From: CAIMZW01 sp037135095
GTDB taxonomy: Bacteria > Actinomycetota > Actinomycetes > Nanopelagicales > Nanopelagicaceae
Assembly: GCA_037135095.1 (NCBI GenBank)
Contig: JBAXKZ010000003.1
Coordinates: 31,899-95,898, forward strand
Direction of reading: 5' to 3'
DNA length: 64,000 nucleotides
In this document: positions 25,287 through 34,510 of the stretch, in pieces
Layout of the letters: each line of letters begins with the position of its first letter
How positions within the stretch are numbered: position 1 is the first letter of the stretch
Notes under the pieces: model-generated
What the model saw: only the letters and a program-made list of their open reading frames with translations
What the model was told of the DNA's origin: nothing
Databases searched by the model: none
Translations under genes and position numbers: made by a program

Positions 25287-26663
25287 ATGTCATTCCTGTT
25301 TGAGTTACGCCAGAAGAAAGTGGCAATTCTTGGTGGTGGCGTTACAGGTTCCAGTTTGATTCAATTTTGCTTAAGAAATGATGTGGCGGTTGTTTTGCTG
25401 GATGATTCCAAGAAAGAAATACTCGGAATCGACTCTCAAACAACTTTTAGTTCAGATCTGAAACTCGATCTTGCAATCGTTTCACCTGGTTGGCGAGAAG
25501 ATCATCCACTTATTTTGGAGTTACAAGCTTTGGGTGTGGAATTGATAAGTGAATTGGATTTCGCTTGGTTAGTAAAGGAAGAGATTGCACCACTTCAAAA
25601 GTGGATCGCGCTAACCGGAACCAATGGCAAGACCACATCAATCCAAATGGTTGAATCGATTTTCACGGCTGCGGGCATTAACGGTAAGGCCTGCGGGAAT
25701 GTAGGCGAACCAGCCATCAGCGCCTTAACAGGTGAGCAGACCTATGATGTGCTGGCATTGGAACTCTCATCATTTCAAATTCACTGGAGCCAACTCCCTA
25801 GATATGAAGCAGTGGCAATCCTAAATATCGCTGAGGATCACTTAGATTGGCATGGGAGTTTCGATAATTATGCAAACGCTAAACTAAAGTTATTAACCCA
25901 AACAGACACTGCAATTCTCAATTTTTCAGATCCTGAGATTGCGGCAAGAACCACTGCCTGGAATGGCACTAAGGTCTTCTTCACGTTGGATACACCAAAT
26001 GCCGGGGAACTTGGAGTTGTTGAAGAGTTAATCATTGACCGAGCATTTGTTGCCGACCACAGCCAAGCCGCCGTTATCGCAGAGTTGAATGACATCCAAC
26101 CCACTGTTCCTCACAATGTTGCTAATGCGCTAGCTGCATCTGGCCTGGCCCTCGCACTGGGGATATCTCATAAACATATTCAAAAAGGACTCGCAAGTTT
26201 CAAACTTGATCATCACAGACTCCAACTCATCCCAACTTCGGATGGAATTACGTGGGTTGATGATTCAAAAGCGACTAATCCTCATGCGGCCACGGCAGCA
26301 CTTCTTTCCTATTTCTCCGTAATTTGGATCGCGGGCGGGTTGGCAAAAGGCGCAAGTATGTCCGAGATGATTCAAAGAACGTCAGGGCGACTAAAGGCGG
26401 CAATTTTAATTGGTGAAGATCGAGAATTGATTGCCACAGCACTAAAAACTTACGCGCCTGAGATTCCCGTATTTCGCGTCGATAAAACCAGCGATGTTCA
26501 TAATTTTGCCAGAGCGTTAGTTCTTCAAGCCCAAGCTTTGGCGGCGCCGGGAGACACAGTGTTACTAGCGCCAGCATGTGCCTCAATGGATCAATTCCAA
26601 AATTATGCCGAGCGCGGAAATAGTTTCGCCGCTGCAGTAGAAAATTTGGTCCCCCATGAGTAA
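25287..26663 (+). CDS. murD: UDP-MurNAc-L-alanine:D-glutamate ligase
   Basis: A 458-residue Mur ligase that adds D-Glu. The N-terminal Rossmann-like domain (VAILGGGVTGSSLIQF) is followed by the P-loop ALTGTNGKTTSIQM, NIAEDHLDWHG and WVDDSKATNPHAA, all MurD-type. The ATG at 25287 follows the mraY stop by 1 bp; a TTG at 25275 would overlap mraY. It overlaps ftsW by 8 bp. Confidence 0.95.
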   Translation: MSFLFELRQKKVAILGGGVTGSSLIQFCLRNDVAVVLLDDSKKEILGIDSQTTFSSDLKLDLAIVSPGWREDHPLILELQALGVELISELDFAWLVKEEIAPLQKWIALTGTNGKTTSIQMVESIFTAAGINGKACGNVGEPAISALTGEQTYDVLALELSSFQIHWSQLPRYEAVAILNIAEDHLDWHGSFDNYANAKLKLLTQTDTAILNFSDPEIAARTTAWNGTKVFFTLDTPNAGELGVVEELIIDRAFVADHSQAAVIAELNDIQPTVPHNVANALAASGLALALGISHKHIQKGLASFKLDHHRLQLIPTSDGITWVDDSKATNPHAATAALLSYFSVIWIAGGLAKGASMSEMIQRTSGRLKAAILIGEDRELIATALKTYAPEIPVFRVDKTSDVHNFARALVLQAQALAAPGDTVLLAPACASMDQFQNYAERGNSFAAAVENLVPHE

Positions 26664-27852
26664 AGAGCCAACGATCGAAAAAGCGAGGAAAGGCTCACTG
26701 CTTTCGCGCCCCACCTCGGCATATTTTATGATTCTCTCCGCAACCATTTTTTTGACTGGCTTGGGTTTAGTTATGGTTCTTTCGGCATCATCGGTTAAAT
26801 CATTTGAACAAAGTGGAAATACTTACTCCATATTTATAAAACAACTTTTGTTTTTGGCGATTGCAATTGTTTTAGCAGTTGTGGGAACACGGATGAGCAG
26901 TGAAATTTGGCTTAAATTGGCTCGAGTGGCAATTATTGCGAGCGTTGGAATATTGATACTTCCGCAGATCCCGGGGCTCGGTAAAAATGTTAATGGCAAC
27001 ACTAACTGGATTGGTTTTGGGCCATTTACCATTCAGCCCAGCGAATTCGCAAAGTTCGGGCTAATTCTTTTTTGTGCCTTGCAACTGCGCCGATATGAAG
27101 AGCGGCTCGGAACTGAACGCCCTTTGAGCGCTCTAAAACTTTTGCTCCCAGCGATATTCGTGCTGTTGGTTTTAATTATGGCAGGCGGGGACTTGGGTGC
27201 CTCTTTAATAGTTGTAGCAATCTCAGCGGCTATGCTTTTTATTAGTGGGCTACCGGTTCGCCACTTTATGGTGGTAATCAGTGCCGGTGTAGCTTTCGCA
27301 GCGGTCTTTGTAATCACTCAGCCTTACCGGTTACATCGATTCGCGGCGGTGCTGCATCCTTTTTCCGCTCAAAATTATAAATTTGCCGGCTGGCAAACAG
27401 CTCACAGCGTGATGGGTCTTGCAAGTGGTGGCCTATTTGGCGTCGGTCTTGGCGCCAGTAGGCAGAAGTGGGCAAATTTGTCAGAGGCGAACACTGACTT
27501 CATCTTCTCGGTAATTGGGGAAGAGATGGGACTATTGGGAACACTTGTGGTTTTGTTCTTATACGCGATTCTAATTTACGGAATTTTTAAGACCGCGCTG
27601 CAGACCAAGGATATCTTTTCTCGATATGCGACAGCGGGTATTGCCTGTTGGTTGATGATTCAGGTGGCCGTCAATTTAGGCTCCGATATTGGGCTCTTCC
27701 CAGTCGTTGGAGTTACTTTGCCATTTATCTCGTATGGCGGCTCATCGCTAATTGCCAACTATTTGGGGATTGCCTTTGTCCTGAATGTGGCTCGAAAAGA
27801 TCCCGAAGTGAACCGTTTCCTTCGCGCCCGTCGTAGTGCAAGGATTAAGTAG
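26656..27852 (+). CDS. ftsW: Lipid II polymerase FtsW
   Basis: A SEDS-family glycosyltransferase of 398 residues with about ten membrane segments that polymerises septal glycan with FtsI. Family features are NTYSIFIKQLLF, GNTNWIGFGPFTIQPSEFAK, YRLHRFAAVLHPF (the SEDS Arg/Asp region), and the C-terminal GVTLPFISYGGSS followed by a basic tail. Its place between murD and murG is conserved in bacteria. The start overlaps murD by 8 bp. Confidence 0.95.
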   Translation: MSKEPTIEKARKGSLLSRPTSAYFMILSATIFLTGLGLVMVLSASSVKSFEQSGNTYSIFIKQLLFLAIAIVLAVVGTRMSSEIWLKLARVAIIASVGILILPQIPGLGKNVNGNTNWIGFGPFTIQPSEFAKFGLILFCALQLRRYEERLGTERPLSALKLLLPAIFVLLVLIMAGGDLGASLIVVAISAAMLFISGLPVRHFMVVISAGVAFAAVFVITQPYRLHRFAAVLHPFSAQNYKFAGWQTAHSVMGLASGGLFGVGLGASRQKWANLSEANTDFIFSVIGEEMGLLGTLVVLFLYAILIYGIFKTALQTKDIFSRYATAGIACWLMIQVAVNLGSDIGLFPVVGVTLPFISYGGSSLIANYLGIAFVLNVARKDPEVNRFLRARRSARIK

Positions 27853-27854
27853 CC

Positions 27855-28964
27855 ATGAGAAGCGTTGTCACTTTAGTTGCAGGTGGTACTGCTGGGCATA
27901 TTGAGCCAGCGTTAGCTGTAGCCAATTGGTTGCGCCAGGAACATCCAGAAGTAAAGTGTGAATTTATTGGAACGGCGTCGGGGCTAGAGAGCGTGCTAGT
28001 ACCTCAAGCAGGGTTCCCTCTTCGGATCATTAAGAAGGCTCCAATGCCACGAAAGCTCTCACTTTCAGCACTTTTATGGCCAATTCGTCTGATGCAAGCG
28101 CTAGTTCAAACTTTTAGAGCGCTCGGTTCAAGTTCTGTCGTTGTTGGCTTTGGTGGTTATGTCGCTGCTCCTGCTTATGTCGCCGCTAAATTGTTGCGGA
28201 TTCCAATCTTGATCCACGAGCAAAATAGTAAACCTGGGTGGGCGAATAATTTGGGATCCAACCTGACCTCAAACCTTGCAGTTGCCTTTGATGGGGCTCG
28301 AACGCATGGAGCCAAATGGAAGGTAGCCGAACTTGTTGGGATGCCGCTGCGAAATAATATTGTAGAAGTCGCCTCGCTTTCTGAAACTGAAAGATTGGCA
28401 ATGAGAGATAAGTTGTGCAGTGAAATTGGCTTTGATCGTTCGAAGCCAATCGTGTTCATCTTCGGCGGCTCTCAGGGCGCGAAGCGAATCAATGAAACGA
28501 TTCGTGATGCTCGATCTGAGTTAGAGCTGCGGGGAATCCAAGTTATACACGGAGTTGGGAAAACTGAACCACTGCCGGCGCGAAGCGAAACCTATCTACC
28601 TTTGGACTACATCTCAAATATGGCGGTTTTCTATGCCGCTGCTGATCTTGTCATTGCACGCAGCGGTGCCGTTACCTGCGCTGAGGTTGCAGCTGTTCAA
28701 GACTATGCGCTATTTATTCCGCTCCCGATCGGGAACGGTGAACAGAGCGCAAATGCTTTGGAATTAGTTTCGGGAAATCGCGCAGAGATAATTGAAAACT
28801 CCCACATCACCAGTGAGTGGTTGATGGGCAACATTGATCGGTTGCTGGAGTCAGGTCGGCAACTGGCAACGGTGCGAACTCCAATCGTTCCGCTGAATTC
28901 TGCGAAAATATTAGGCGAATGGGTCATCAAGCTTCACACTCATTCATCGGTGAGGTCTAACTAA
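27855..28964 (+). CDS. murG: UDP-GlcNAc:lipid I N-acetylglucosaminyltransferase
   Basis: A 369-residue GT28 enzyme at the inner membrane face that turns lipid I into lipid II. The N-terminal glycine loop is AGGTAGHIEPALAVA with the catalytic His; Ala in place of the second-loop Gly is common in actinobacteria. GFGGYVAAPAYVAAKL, IHEQNSKPGWAN and the C-terminal IARSGAVTCAEVA donor site are present. It joins murC through TAATG. Confidence 0.95.
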   Translation: MRSVVTLVAGGTAGHIEPALAVANWLRQEHPEVKCEFIGTASGLESVLVPQAGFPLRIIKKAPMPRKLSLSALLWPIRLMQALVQTFRALGSSSVVVGFGGYVAAPAYVAAKLLRIPILIHEQNSKPGWANNLGSNLTSNLAVAFDGARTHGAKWKVAELVGMPLRNNIVEVASLSETERLAMRDKLCSEIGFDRSKPIVFIFGGSQGAKRINETIRDARSELELRGIQVIHGVGKTEPLPARSETYLPLDYISNMAVFYAAADLVIARSGAVTCAEVAAVQDYALFIPLPIGNGEQSANALELVSGNRAEIIENSHITSEWLMGNIDRLLESGRQLATVRTPIVPLNSAKILGEWVIKLHTHSSVRSN

Positions 28965-30346
28965 TGATTTCGCTATCAGCCTTAAAACAAATGCGAGTGC
29001 ATTTTATTGGTATCGGCGGAGCGGGCATGAGCGGCTTGGCACGAATTATGCTCGACCTTGGAATATCAGTTTCGGGATCCGACGTTAAAGAGTCTCAGGT
29101 TATAACTGGTTTACAAGTTTTGGGTGCACGTGTAACCATCGGCCACTCAGCCGCTAATATCGATGACGTTGATTTAGTTGTCGTCTCTGGCGCCATATCG
29201 AACTCAAATGCCGAATATGAAGCGGCAACTGCGAAGGCAATTCCAGTCATTCCCAGAGCCAGTGCGCTGTCAATTTTGATGTCGGAATCTATTTCAATTG
29301 CCGTAGCCGGGACGCACGGAAAAACAACGACAACTTCAATGCTAACTGTTGCTCTTCAAAAAGCCGGGTTTGATCCCTCTTTTGCTATCGGTGGGTTAAT
29401 CAATAATTCTGGAACGAATGCCCATTTAGGTACCGGTGAAATTTTCGTGGCCGAGGCCGACGAATCCGATGGCTCTTTCTTGGCTTACCAGCCATTCGGA
29501 GCGATCATCACCAATATTGAATTGGATCATGTGGATCATTTCGCGGATTTCGATTCAGTGCTTGAAATCTTCCATCAGTTTGTAGACACTATAAAGAGCG
29601 GAGGCTTTCTGGTTCTGTGTGCTGACGATCCGGGTGCTGCTCGGTTAGCGAGCGAGATCACCAGAACTGATATCGAGGTAATTACTTACGGAGCCGATGC
29701 CAACTTTTCGATATCTAGAATTCATCTCTCGCCGATGGCGAGTGTTGCTCGAATAACACAAAATGGCCGGGTTTTGGGCGAACTTAAACTTCAGGTGCCC
29801 GGCGCACACAACCTGCTAAACGCTACTGCCGCCTTGGCTGCTGGCTTGGCTTTGGGTGCCTCTCCAATTGATTTTATATCTGGCTTGGAAATATTCTCCG
29901 GAACCCGCCGCCGATTCGAATTCAAAGGTGAGTCGCGAGGCGTGAGAGTTATCGATGACTATGGCCATCACCCAACGGAGATCGCTGTCACCCTGGATGC
30001 CGCTCGTCGATATGTAGAGCCCGGTCGCCTACTTGTAATCTTTCAGCCGCATCGTTACACCCGCACTAAAGCTTTCGCCCCGGAATTTGCTGCAGCCCTA
30101 TCAAAGGCTGACCATATTTATTTGCTTGATATCTATGCGGCAAGCGAGGCACCAATCCCAGGGGTCACTTCAGCGCTAATTTCCCAGTTTTTGCCAGCGA
30201 GGCAAGTGACGCTCGAATCCTCCTTGATCGAAGTAATTGACCATGTAATTGCCGAAGCCAGCTCGGGCGACCTGATAATCACGCTCGGAGCCGGTGATGT
30301 GAGCTCTTTGGCTCCGGTTATTCTTACCGCGCTAACTGAACAATGA
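28964..30346 (+). CDS. murC: UDP-N-acetylmuramate:L-alanine ligase
   Basis: A 460-residue Mur ligase that adds the first amino acid, L-Ala. The N-terminal HFIGIGGAGMSGLARIM binds the UDP part. The P-loop is VAGTHGKTTTTSML at about 113-126, with His typical of MurC. EADESDGSFL and DDYGHHPTEIAVTL are family signatures. It overlaps ftsQ as ATGA. Confidence 0.96.
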   Translation: MISLSALKQMRVHFIGIGGAGMSGLARIMLDLGISVSGSDVKESQVITGLQVLGARVTIGHSAANIDDVDLVVVSGAISNSNAEYEAATAKAIPVIPRASALSILMSESISIAVAGTHGKTTTTSMLTVALQKAGFDPSFAIGGLINNSGTNAHLGTGEIFVAEADESDGSFLAYQPFGAIITNIELDHVDHFADFDSVLEIFHQFVDTIKSGGFLVLCADDPGAARLASEITRTDIEVITYGADANFSISRIHLSPMASVARITQNGRVLGELKLQVPGAHNLLNATAALAAGLALGASPIDFISGLEIFSGTRRRFEFKGESRGVRVIDDYGHHPTEIAVTLDAARRYVEPGRLLVIFQPHRYTRTKAFAPEFAAALSKADHIYLLDIYAASEAPIPGVTSALISQFLPARQVTLESSLIEVIDHVIAEASSGDLIITLGAGDVSSLAPVILTALTEQ

Positions 30347-31056
30347 CTACCGAGTATGAAGTAAGACGCTCGCGAATAATTAAAGGGATTATTGCGTTAT
30401 TGCTGGTCGTAAGCATCGCGTTGGTATATGCGCTCGGATGGTCAAACCTTCTATCTGTCAAGAAAATTGCAATATCGGGAACTACTCAAGTAAGTAGTGT
30501 CCAAGAAACTTTGAGTAAAACCTCTTCCCATTTGCAAATCGGAAAGCCGCTTGCTCGGGTCGACCTTCGAGTAATAAAGAGTGCGTTGTTACATCTGTCT
30601 TGGGTTGGTGATGCAAAAGTCAATCGAAGCTGGATTCACGGCACAATTGCAATTCAAATTTCAGAGCGCACTCCGATTGCTACCTTCACAACAGATAGTG
30701 GAGAAGTGAAACTCTTTGATGCATCTGGCGCCGAATTCACTTCGTTAGCGACTAATGCTGGATTGCCAGTTATTGAATTCACGACCACCGATCCTGCTGC
30801 GCGAAAGGCGGTTGCACATTTGCTTGCCGGGCTTCCTTCAGATCTGCTTTCAGGATTAACGGGAATGCGAGTTTCATCACCTGCAATGATCGAGATGAGT
30901 ACCAAATTCACTTCTCGTACGATAACTATTCGGTGGGGGGATGATCGCGATATGGTGCTAAAAACCAAGGTTTTACGGGCACTTTTCGCACTACCGGAAA
31001 ATACAAAGGCCAACCTCTTTGACTTGTCGGCTCCGACAGCGCCAATCGTTAAATAG
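30343..31056 (+). CDS. ftsQ: Cell division protein FtsQ
   Basis: A 237-residue bitopic protein: a short basic N-terminus, one membrane helix at about 14-33, then a POTRA domain starting at LSVKKIAISGTTQVSSVQE and a beta domain. FtsQ recruits FtsL/FtsB in the divisome. The call rests on topology, the POTRA-type sequence and the murC-ftsQ-ftsZ order. No clear terminator separates it from ftsZ, but a promoter lies in between. Confidence 0.9.
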   Translation: MTTEYEVRRSRIIKGIIALLLVVSIALVYALGWSNLLSVKKIAISGTTQVSSVQETLSKTSSHLQIGKPLARVDLRVIKSALLHLSWVGDAKVNRSWIHGTIAIQISERTPIATFTTDSGEVKLFDASGAEFTSLATNAGLPVIEFTTTDPAARKAVAHLLAGLPSDLLSGLTGMRVSSPAMIEMSTKFTSRTITIRWGDDRDMVLKTKVLRALFALPENTKANLFDLSAPTAPIVK

Positions 31057-31095
31057 TAAGAACTTTATTTACATTCTTATAGTTCGTGTCGGTCA

Positions 31096-31124
31096 TTGAT
31101 TGCTGCTGATGTGCGGTTTAATTT
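31096..31124 (+). promoter_or_regulatory. Probable ftsZ promoter
   Basis: TTGATT (-35) at 31096-31101 and TAATTT (-10) at 31119-31124 are spaced by 17 bp in the 134-bp ftsQ-ftsZ gap, the largest gap inside the division cluster. An AAAGGAGAGG ribosome site precedes the ftsZ GTG. The leader would be about 60 nt. Confidence 0.6.
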
Positions 31125-31190
31125 AACTCGAGAGAATTATCATAACTTTAAGTCTCTAGTTGAGATTTAGAGTCAAAGGAGAGGTACATC

Positions 31191-32342
31191 GTGGCAACAC
31201 CGCAAAATTACTTGGCAGTTATCAAGGTCGTTGGTATTGGCGGCGGTGGTGTGAATGCGGTCAATCGCATGATTGAAGCAGGACTAAAAGGTGTCGAGTT
31301 CATTGCAATCAATACCGATGCCCAACAGCTGATCATGAGTGATGCGGATGTGAAATTAGATATTGGCCGTAAGTTAACGCGCGGACTTGGTGCTGGCGCA
31401 GCTCCAGAGATTGGTCGTCAAGCAGCGCTAGATCACACCGAGGAGATTGAAGAAGTTTTGCGGGGTGCAGATATGGTTTTCGTTACTGCTGGTGAAGGCG
31501 GCGGAACTGGCACCGGCGGCGCACCAATCGTTGCAAAGATCTCGAGAGATTTAGGTGCACTAACAGTTGGCGTTGTAACCAAGCCATTTACTTTTGAAGG
31601 TAAGCGTCGATCCAGCCAAGCTGAAGAAGGAATCGCTCTCTTACGCGCCGAAGTTGATACCTTAATTGTTATTCCAAACGATCGATTGCTTGCGATCTCG
31701 GATCGTTCTATCAGTCAACTCGAAGCCTTCCGTAGCGCCGATCAAGTACTTCTTTCTGGTGTACAAGGCATTACCGATTTGATTACTACTCCAGGGCTAA
31801 TTAACTTGGATTTCGCAGATGTTAAGAGCGTGATGTCCGGCGCTGGCTCAGCATTAATGGGAATTGGCTCTGCCCGCGGTGAAGCTCGGGCTACCAGAGC
31901 AGCCGAACTCGCAATTTCGAGCCCGCTACTAGAGGCATCTATCGATGGGGCGCACGGAGTACTTCTCTCTATAGCTGGCGGCTCCGACCTGGGACTATTT
32001 GAATTAAGTGAGGCGGCCGAGCTGGTTGCGGCTTCGGCTCACCCAGATGCAAATATTATCTTTGGTACCGTTATTGATGATGCGTTAGGTGATGAGGTCC
32101 GAGTTACTGTCATCGCCGCCGGCTTCGATGGTGGTGCGCCAAAGTGGGTTTCGGTTCCTTCAATAAGCGCGGCAGCCCTTAGCGGTAACGCTGATCCCGT
32201 CCCTTCCAACGATCCAATCGCAGTTGCGCTGGAGTTGCCAATATCTGAATCAGCTGTTGCGCCAACTAATAAGAAGCGACAGATCACTTTTGAAGAGCTA
32301 GTTACTGAAGATGAGATAGATGTACCAGATTTTATGAGGTAG
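31191..32342 (+). CDS. ftsZ: Cell division GTPase FtsZ
   Basis: The 383-residue tubulin-like Z-ring protein. It has VVGIGGGGVNAVNRMI (13-28), the GTP loop GGGTGTG at 103-109, and the T7 loop NLDFADVKSVM with the GTP-hydrolysing Asp. The C-terminal peptide EIDVPDFMR (375-383) is the conserved tail bound by partners such as SepF. The start is GTG at 31191 with a strong AAAGGAGAGG site. Confidence 0.97.
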   Translation: MATPQNYLAVIKVVGIGGGGVNAVNRMIEAGLKGVEFIAINTDAQQLIMSDADVKLDIGRKLTRGLGAGAAPEIGRQAALDHTEEIEEVLRGADMVFVTAGEGGGTGTGGAPIVAKISRDLGALTVGVVTKPFTFEGKRRSSQAEEGIALLRAEVDTLIVIPNDRLLAISDRSISQLEAFRSADQVLLSGVQGITDLITTPGLINLDFADVKSVMSGAGSALMGIGSARGEARATRAAELAISSPLLEASIDGAHGVLLSIAGGSDLGLFELSEAAELVAASAHPDANIIFGTVIDDALGDEVRVTVIAAGFDGGAPKWVSVPSISAAALSGNADPVPSNDPIAVALELPISESAVAPTNKKRQITFEELVTEDEIDVPDFMR

Positions 32343-32349
32343 TTGAACA

Positions 32350-33015
32350 TTGGCTAGAACTCTATTTACCTCCAAATATGGTGGGGCTAGTCGCTTCCCG
32401 TACGCGGAGTTAAACCTTGGTTTGCATGTGGGGGATGACCCAAGTTCTGTCATTGCCAATCGCGAATTAGTTTCCAAAGAGTTTTCAACATCGACGTTAG
32501 TTTTTATGAGTCAGAGCCATAGCGCAAAGATTCTTGAAGTCACTTCCAATGAGAATAGAACTTTGGATTGCGATGGAATCTTCACCAGGAAAACTAACGT
32601 TGCACTTGCCGTATTGGTGGCGGACTGTATTCCCTTGTTGCTTCACACTAACTCTATGGTGGCAGCGATACACGTAGGCCGCCGAGGTTTGGTTGCTGGG
32701 ATTGTCGAAACCATGGTCGAACAATTTCGCATCTCTTCTTCGGATCCAATTACCGCCGAAATCGGACCAGCCATCTGCGGGGACTGTTACGAAGTGGATC
32801 TTGAGACCTATCGCGAGGTAACGGCTCGTTATCCCGCAACCGCGACTTCTGAGGTAAAACGCAAGTTAGATTTGAAATTGGGTGCCAATCAATTACTAAG
32901 AAGCTTTGGCGTAGAAGTTAACGATTGGAATCGATGTACTTTGCATGATGTGGGGTATTTTTCCTATCGCCGGGACGGCAGGACCGGCCGACAAGCTGGA
33001 ATAATTGCACTGTGA
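32350..33015 (+). CDS. pgeF: Polyphenol oxidase/YfiH-family (laccase-domain) protein
   Basis: A 221-residue YfiH/DUF152 protein. In E. coli the homologue (PgeF) is a purine nucleoside-type editing enzyme that keeps wrong UDP-MurNAc peptides out of the wall, which fits this cell-wall location. Metal-ligand motifs are MSQSHSAKI, LVADCIPLLL with Cys, AIHVGRRGLVAGI with His, and GPAICGDCYEV. The start is TTG at 32350. The GTGA overlap joins it to yggS. Confidence 0.88.
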   Translation: MARTLFTSKYGGASRFPYAELNLGLHVGDDPSSVIANRELVSKEFSTSTLVFMSQSHSAKILEVTSNENRTLDCDGIFTRKTNVALAVLVADCIPLLLHTNSMVAAIHVGRRGLVAGIVETMVEQFRISSSDPITAEIGPAICGDCYEVDLETYREVTARYPATATSEVKRKLDLKLGANQLLRSFGVEVNDWNRCTLHDVGYFSYRRDGRTGRQAGIIAL

Positions 33016-33701
33016 CGCAGAGAGCGCGAGAGATTGCCGATAACTTAGCCGAAGTTAGAGGTCGGATTGAAAACGCAGCGATTGCAGCAGAACGCGCAGC
33101 TGCGGAAATAAATTTGATTGTTGTTACCAAAACCTTTCCAGTTGCAGATTTAGAGATTCTTTACGATTTGGGGCTTCGGAATTTTGGCGAAAATCGGGAT
33201 CAAGAAGCGGCCCCCAAAGCTGCAGCGCTTGCCGATGATATTCATTGGCACTTCCAAGGGCAGATCCAAAGTAAGAAATTACCTTCGATTCTTTCCTGGG
33301 CGAAGACGATTCATTCAATTGATCAATATTCCCACGCCAGCAAAGTCAACGAAGTTGTCACAACGCCTTTTGAAATCTTTGTTCAGGTAGATCTGCAAAC
33401 AGTCCAGAATCCAGATCGCGGGGGAGTTCCGTTGCCGGAACTGGAGGCGCTGTTAGATCGCCTGCAAGAGTTAGGGAACTTGAAGGTCATGGGTTTGATG
33501 GCAGTCGCACCTTTGGGTGAAGATCCCCAATTGGCCTTTGCGAGGTTAAGTAAAATCCATTCTCAAGTTTTGGTTTCTTATCCAGAATATCGCTACCTTT
33601 CCTGCGGAATGAGCGGGGATTTTGAGGCGGCGATAGCTGCTGGAGCGACACATATCCGAGTAGGAAGCTCAATCCTCGGCTCGAGAGAACCATTGATCTA
33701 A
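33012..33701 (+). CDS. PLP homeostasis protein YggS
   Basis: A 229-residue YggS/PROSC-family fold-type III pyridoxal-phosphate protein. The PLP-binding Lys is Lys40 in LIVVTKTFPV. NFGENRDQEA, WHFQGQIQSKK and YLSCGMSGDFEAAI complete the family pattern. It buffers PLP and affects amino-acid pools and division-gene neighbours. The GTG start overlaps the pgeF stop. Confidence 0.93.
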   Translation: MTQRAREIADNLAEVRGRIENAAIAAERAAAEINLIVVTKTFPVADLEILYDLGLRNFGENRDQEAAPKAAALADDIHWHFQGQIQSKKLPSILSWAKTIHSIDQYSHASKVNEVVTTPFEIFVQVDLQTVQNPDRGGVPLPELEALLDRLQELGNLKVMGLMAVAPLGEDPQLAFARLSKIHSQVLVSYPEYRYLSCGMSGDFEAAIAAGATHIRVGSSILGSREPLI

Positions 33702-33710
33702 GATTGACCT

Positions 33711-34199
33711 ATGGCTAATGCATTTAAAAAGATGGCGGGTTTCCTCGGGTTAGTTGAGGAAGAAGAGTTGGAGATCGAGAGCACCCAAGTGGTCGCAGAA
33801 CCACGTCGAAGTGTCCGTCCATTGCCTTCTGCCACTCCTTCTTGGGCGCAGAACGCTCCGGCCGTAACCACCCTTCCAGGTCGATCAGCGCCAACTGCAC
33901 AACAACGAGAACTGCCAATTATGGATCGAATCATCACTATCCATCCCCGCTTTTACAACGAGGCGCGAAATATTGGCGAGCATTATCGTGAAGGTCAACC
34001 AGTAATTATGAATTTGAGCGATATGGAAGAGTCTGAGCGCAAGCGCCTGGTCGACTTTGCCTCAGGTTTAGTTTTTGGTCACCACGGCAGCATTGAGCGC
34101 GTAACTTCAAAGGTTTTTCTGCTTACACCGCCAAATGTGATGGTCAGTGTTGAAGACAAGACTGCTGCTGCTGAAGCCAGTTTCTTTAATCAGAGCTGA
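33711..34199 (+). CDS. sepF: Cell division protein SepF
   Basis: A 162-residue protein. The N-terminal amphipathic helix (about 1-13, with KKMAGFLGLVE) binds the membrane, a variable acidic and proline-containing linker follows, and the SepF core (about 70-155: ITIHPRFYNEA, DFASGLVFGHHGSIERV, FLLTPPNVMVS) binds the FtsZ tail. In actinobacteria it is the main FtsZ membrane anchor. No ribosome site; TAAGAT ends 6 nt before the ATG, so a leaderless transcript is possible. Confidence 0.95.
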   Translation: MANAFKKMAGFLGLVEEEELEIESTQVVAEPRRSVRPLPSATPSWAQNAPAVTTLPGRSAPTAQQRELPIMDRIITIHPRFYNEARNIGEHYREGQPVIMNLSDMEESERKRLVDFASGLVFGHHGSIERVTSKVFLLTPPNVMVSVEDKTAAAEASFFNQS

Positions 34200-34222
34200 G
34201 CTAAATACATTGAAACGCATTC

Positions 34223-34510
34223 ATGTTTAGTATTGGACGAATACTTTCTTCATTGATCCAGGTATTTCTGATAGCTCTCTTTGCTCGCTTAATCTTGGAT
34301 TATGCCCGGATGTTTGCCCGAAATTGGCGCCCGCGCGGATTTGTTTTAGCAATTGCTGAAGTTGTCTTCGCCATTACCGATCCACCCCTAAAGTTTGTTC
34401 GCCGTTTCGTTCCGCCCCTGCGGCTTGGGGCGGTGAATTTAGACCTCTCTTTTATCGTGGTCTATTTCGCGGTGCAAATGCTTGCCCGCGCGGTACTTCT
34501 TATTCCTTAG
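34223..34510 (+). CDS. YggT family membrane protein
   Basis: A 95-residue integral membrane protein with two hydrophobic hairpins and the central signature ITDPPLKFVRRFVPP. It usually lies between sepF and divIVA in actinobacteria. Here the next gene is convergent ileS, whose stop overlaps this gene by 11 bp, and divIVA is missing. Function unknown; an envelope role is suspected from context. Confidence 0.9.
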   Translation: MFSIGRILSSLIQVFLIALFARLILDYARMFARNWRPRGFVLAIAEVVFAITDPPLKFVRRFVPPLRLGAVNLDLSFIVVYFAVQMLARAVLLIP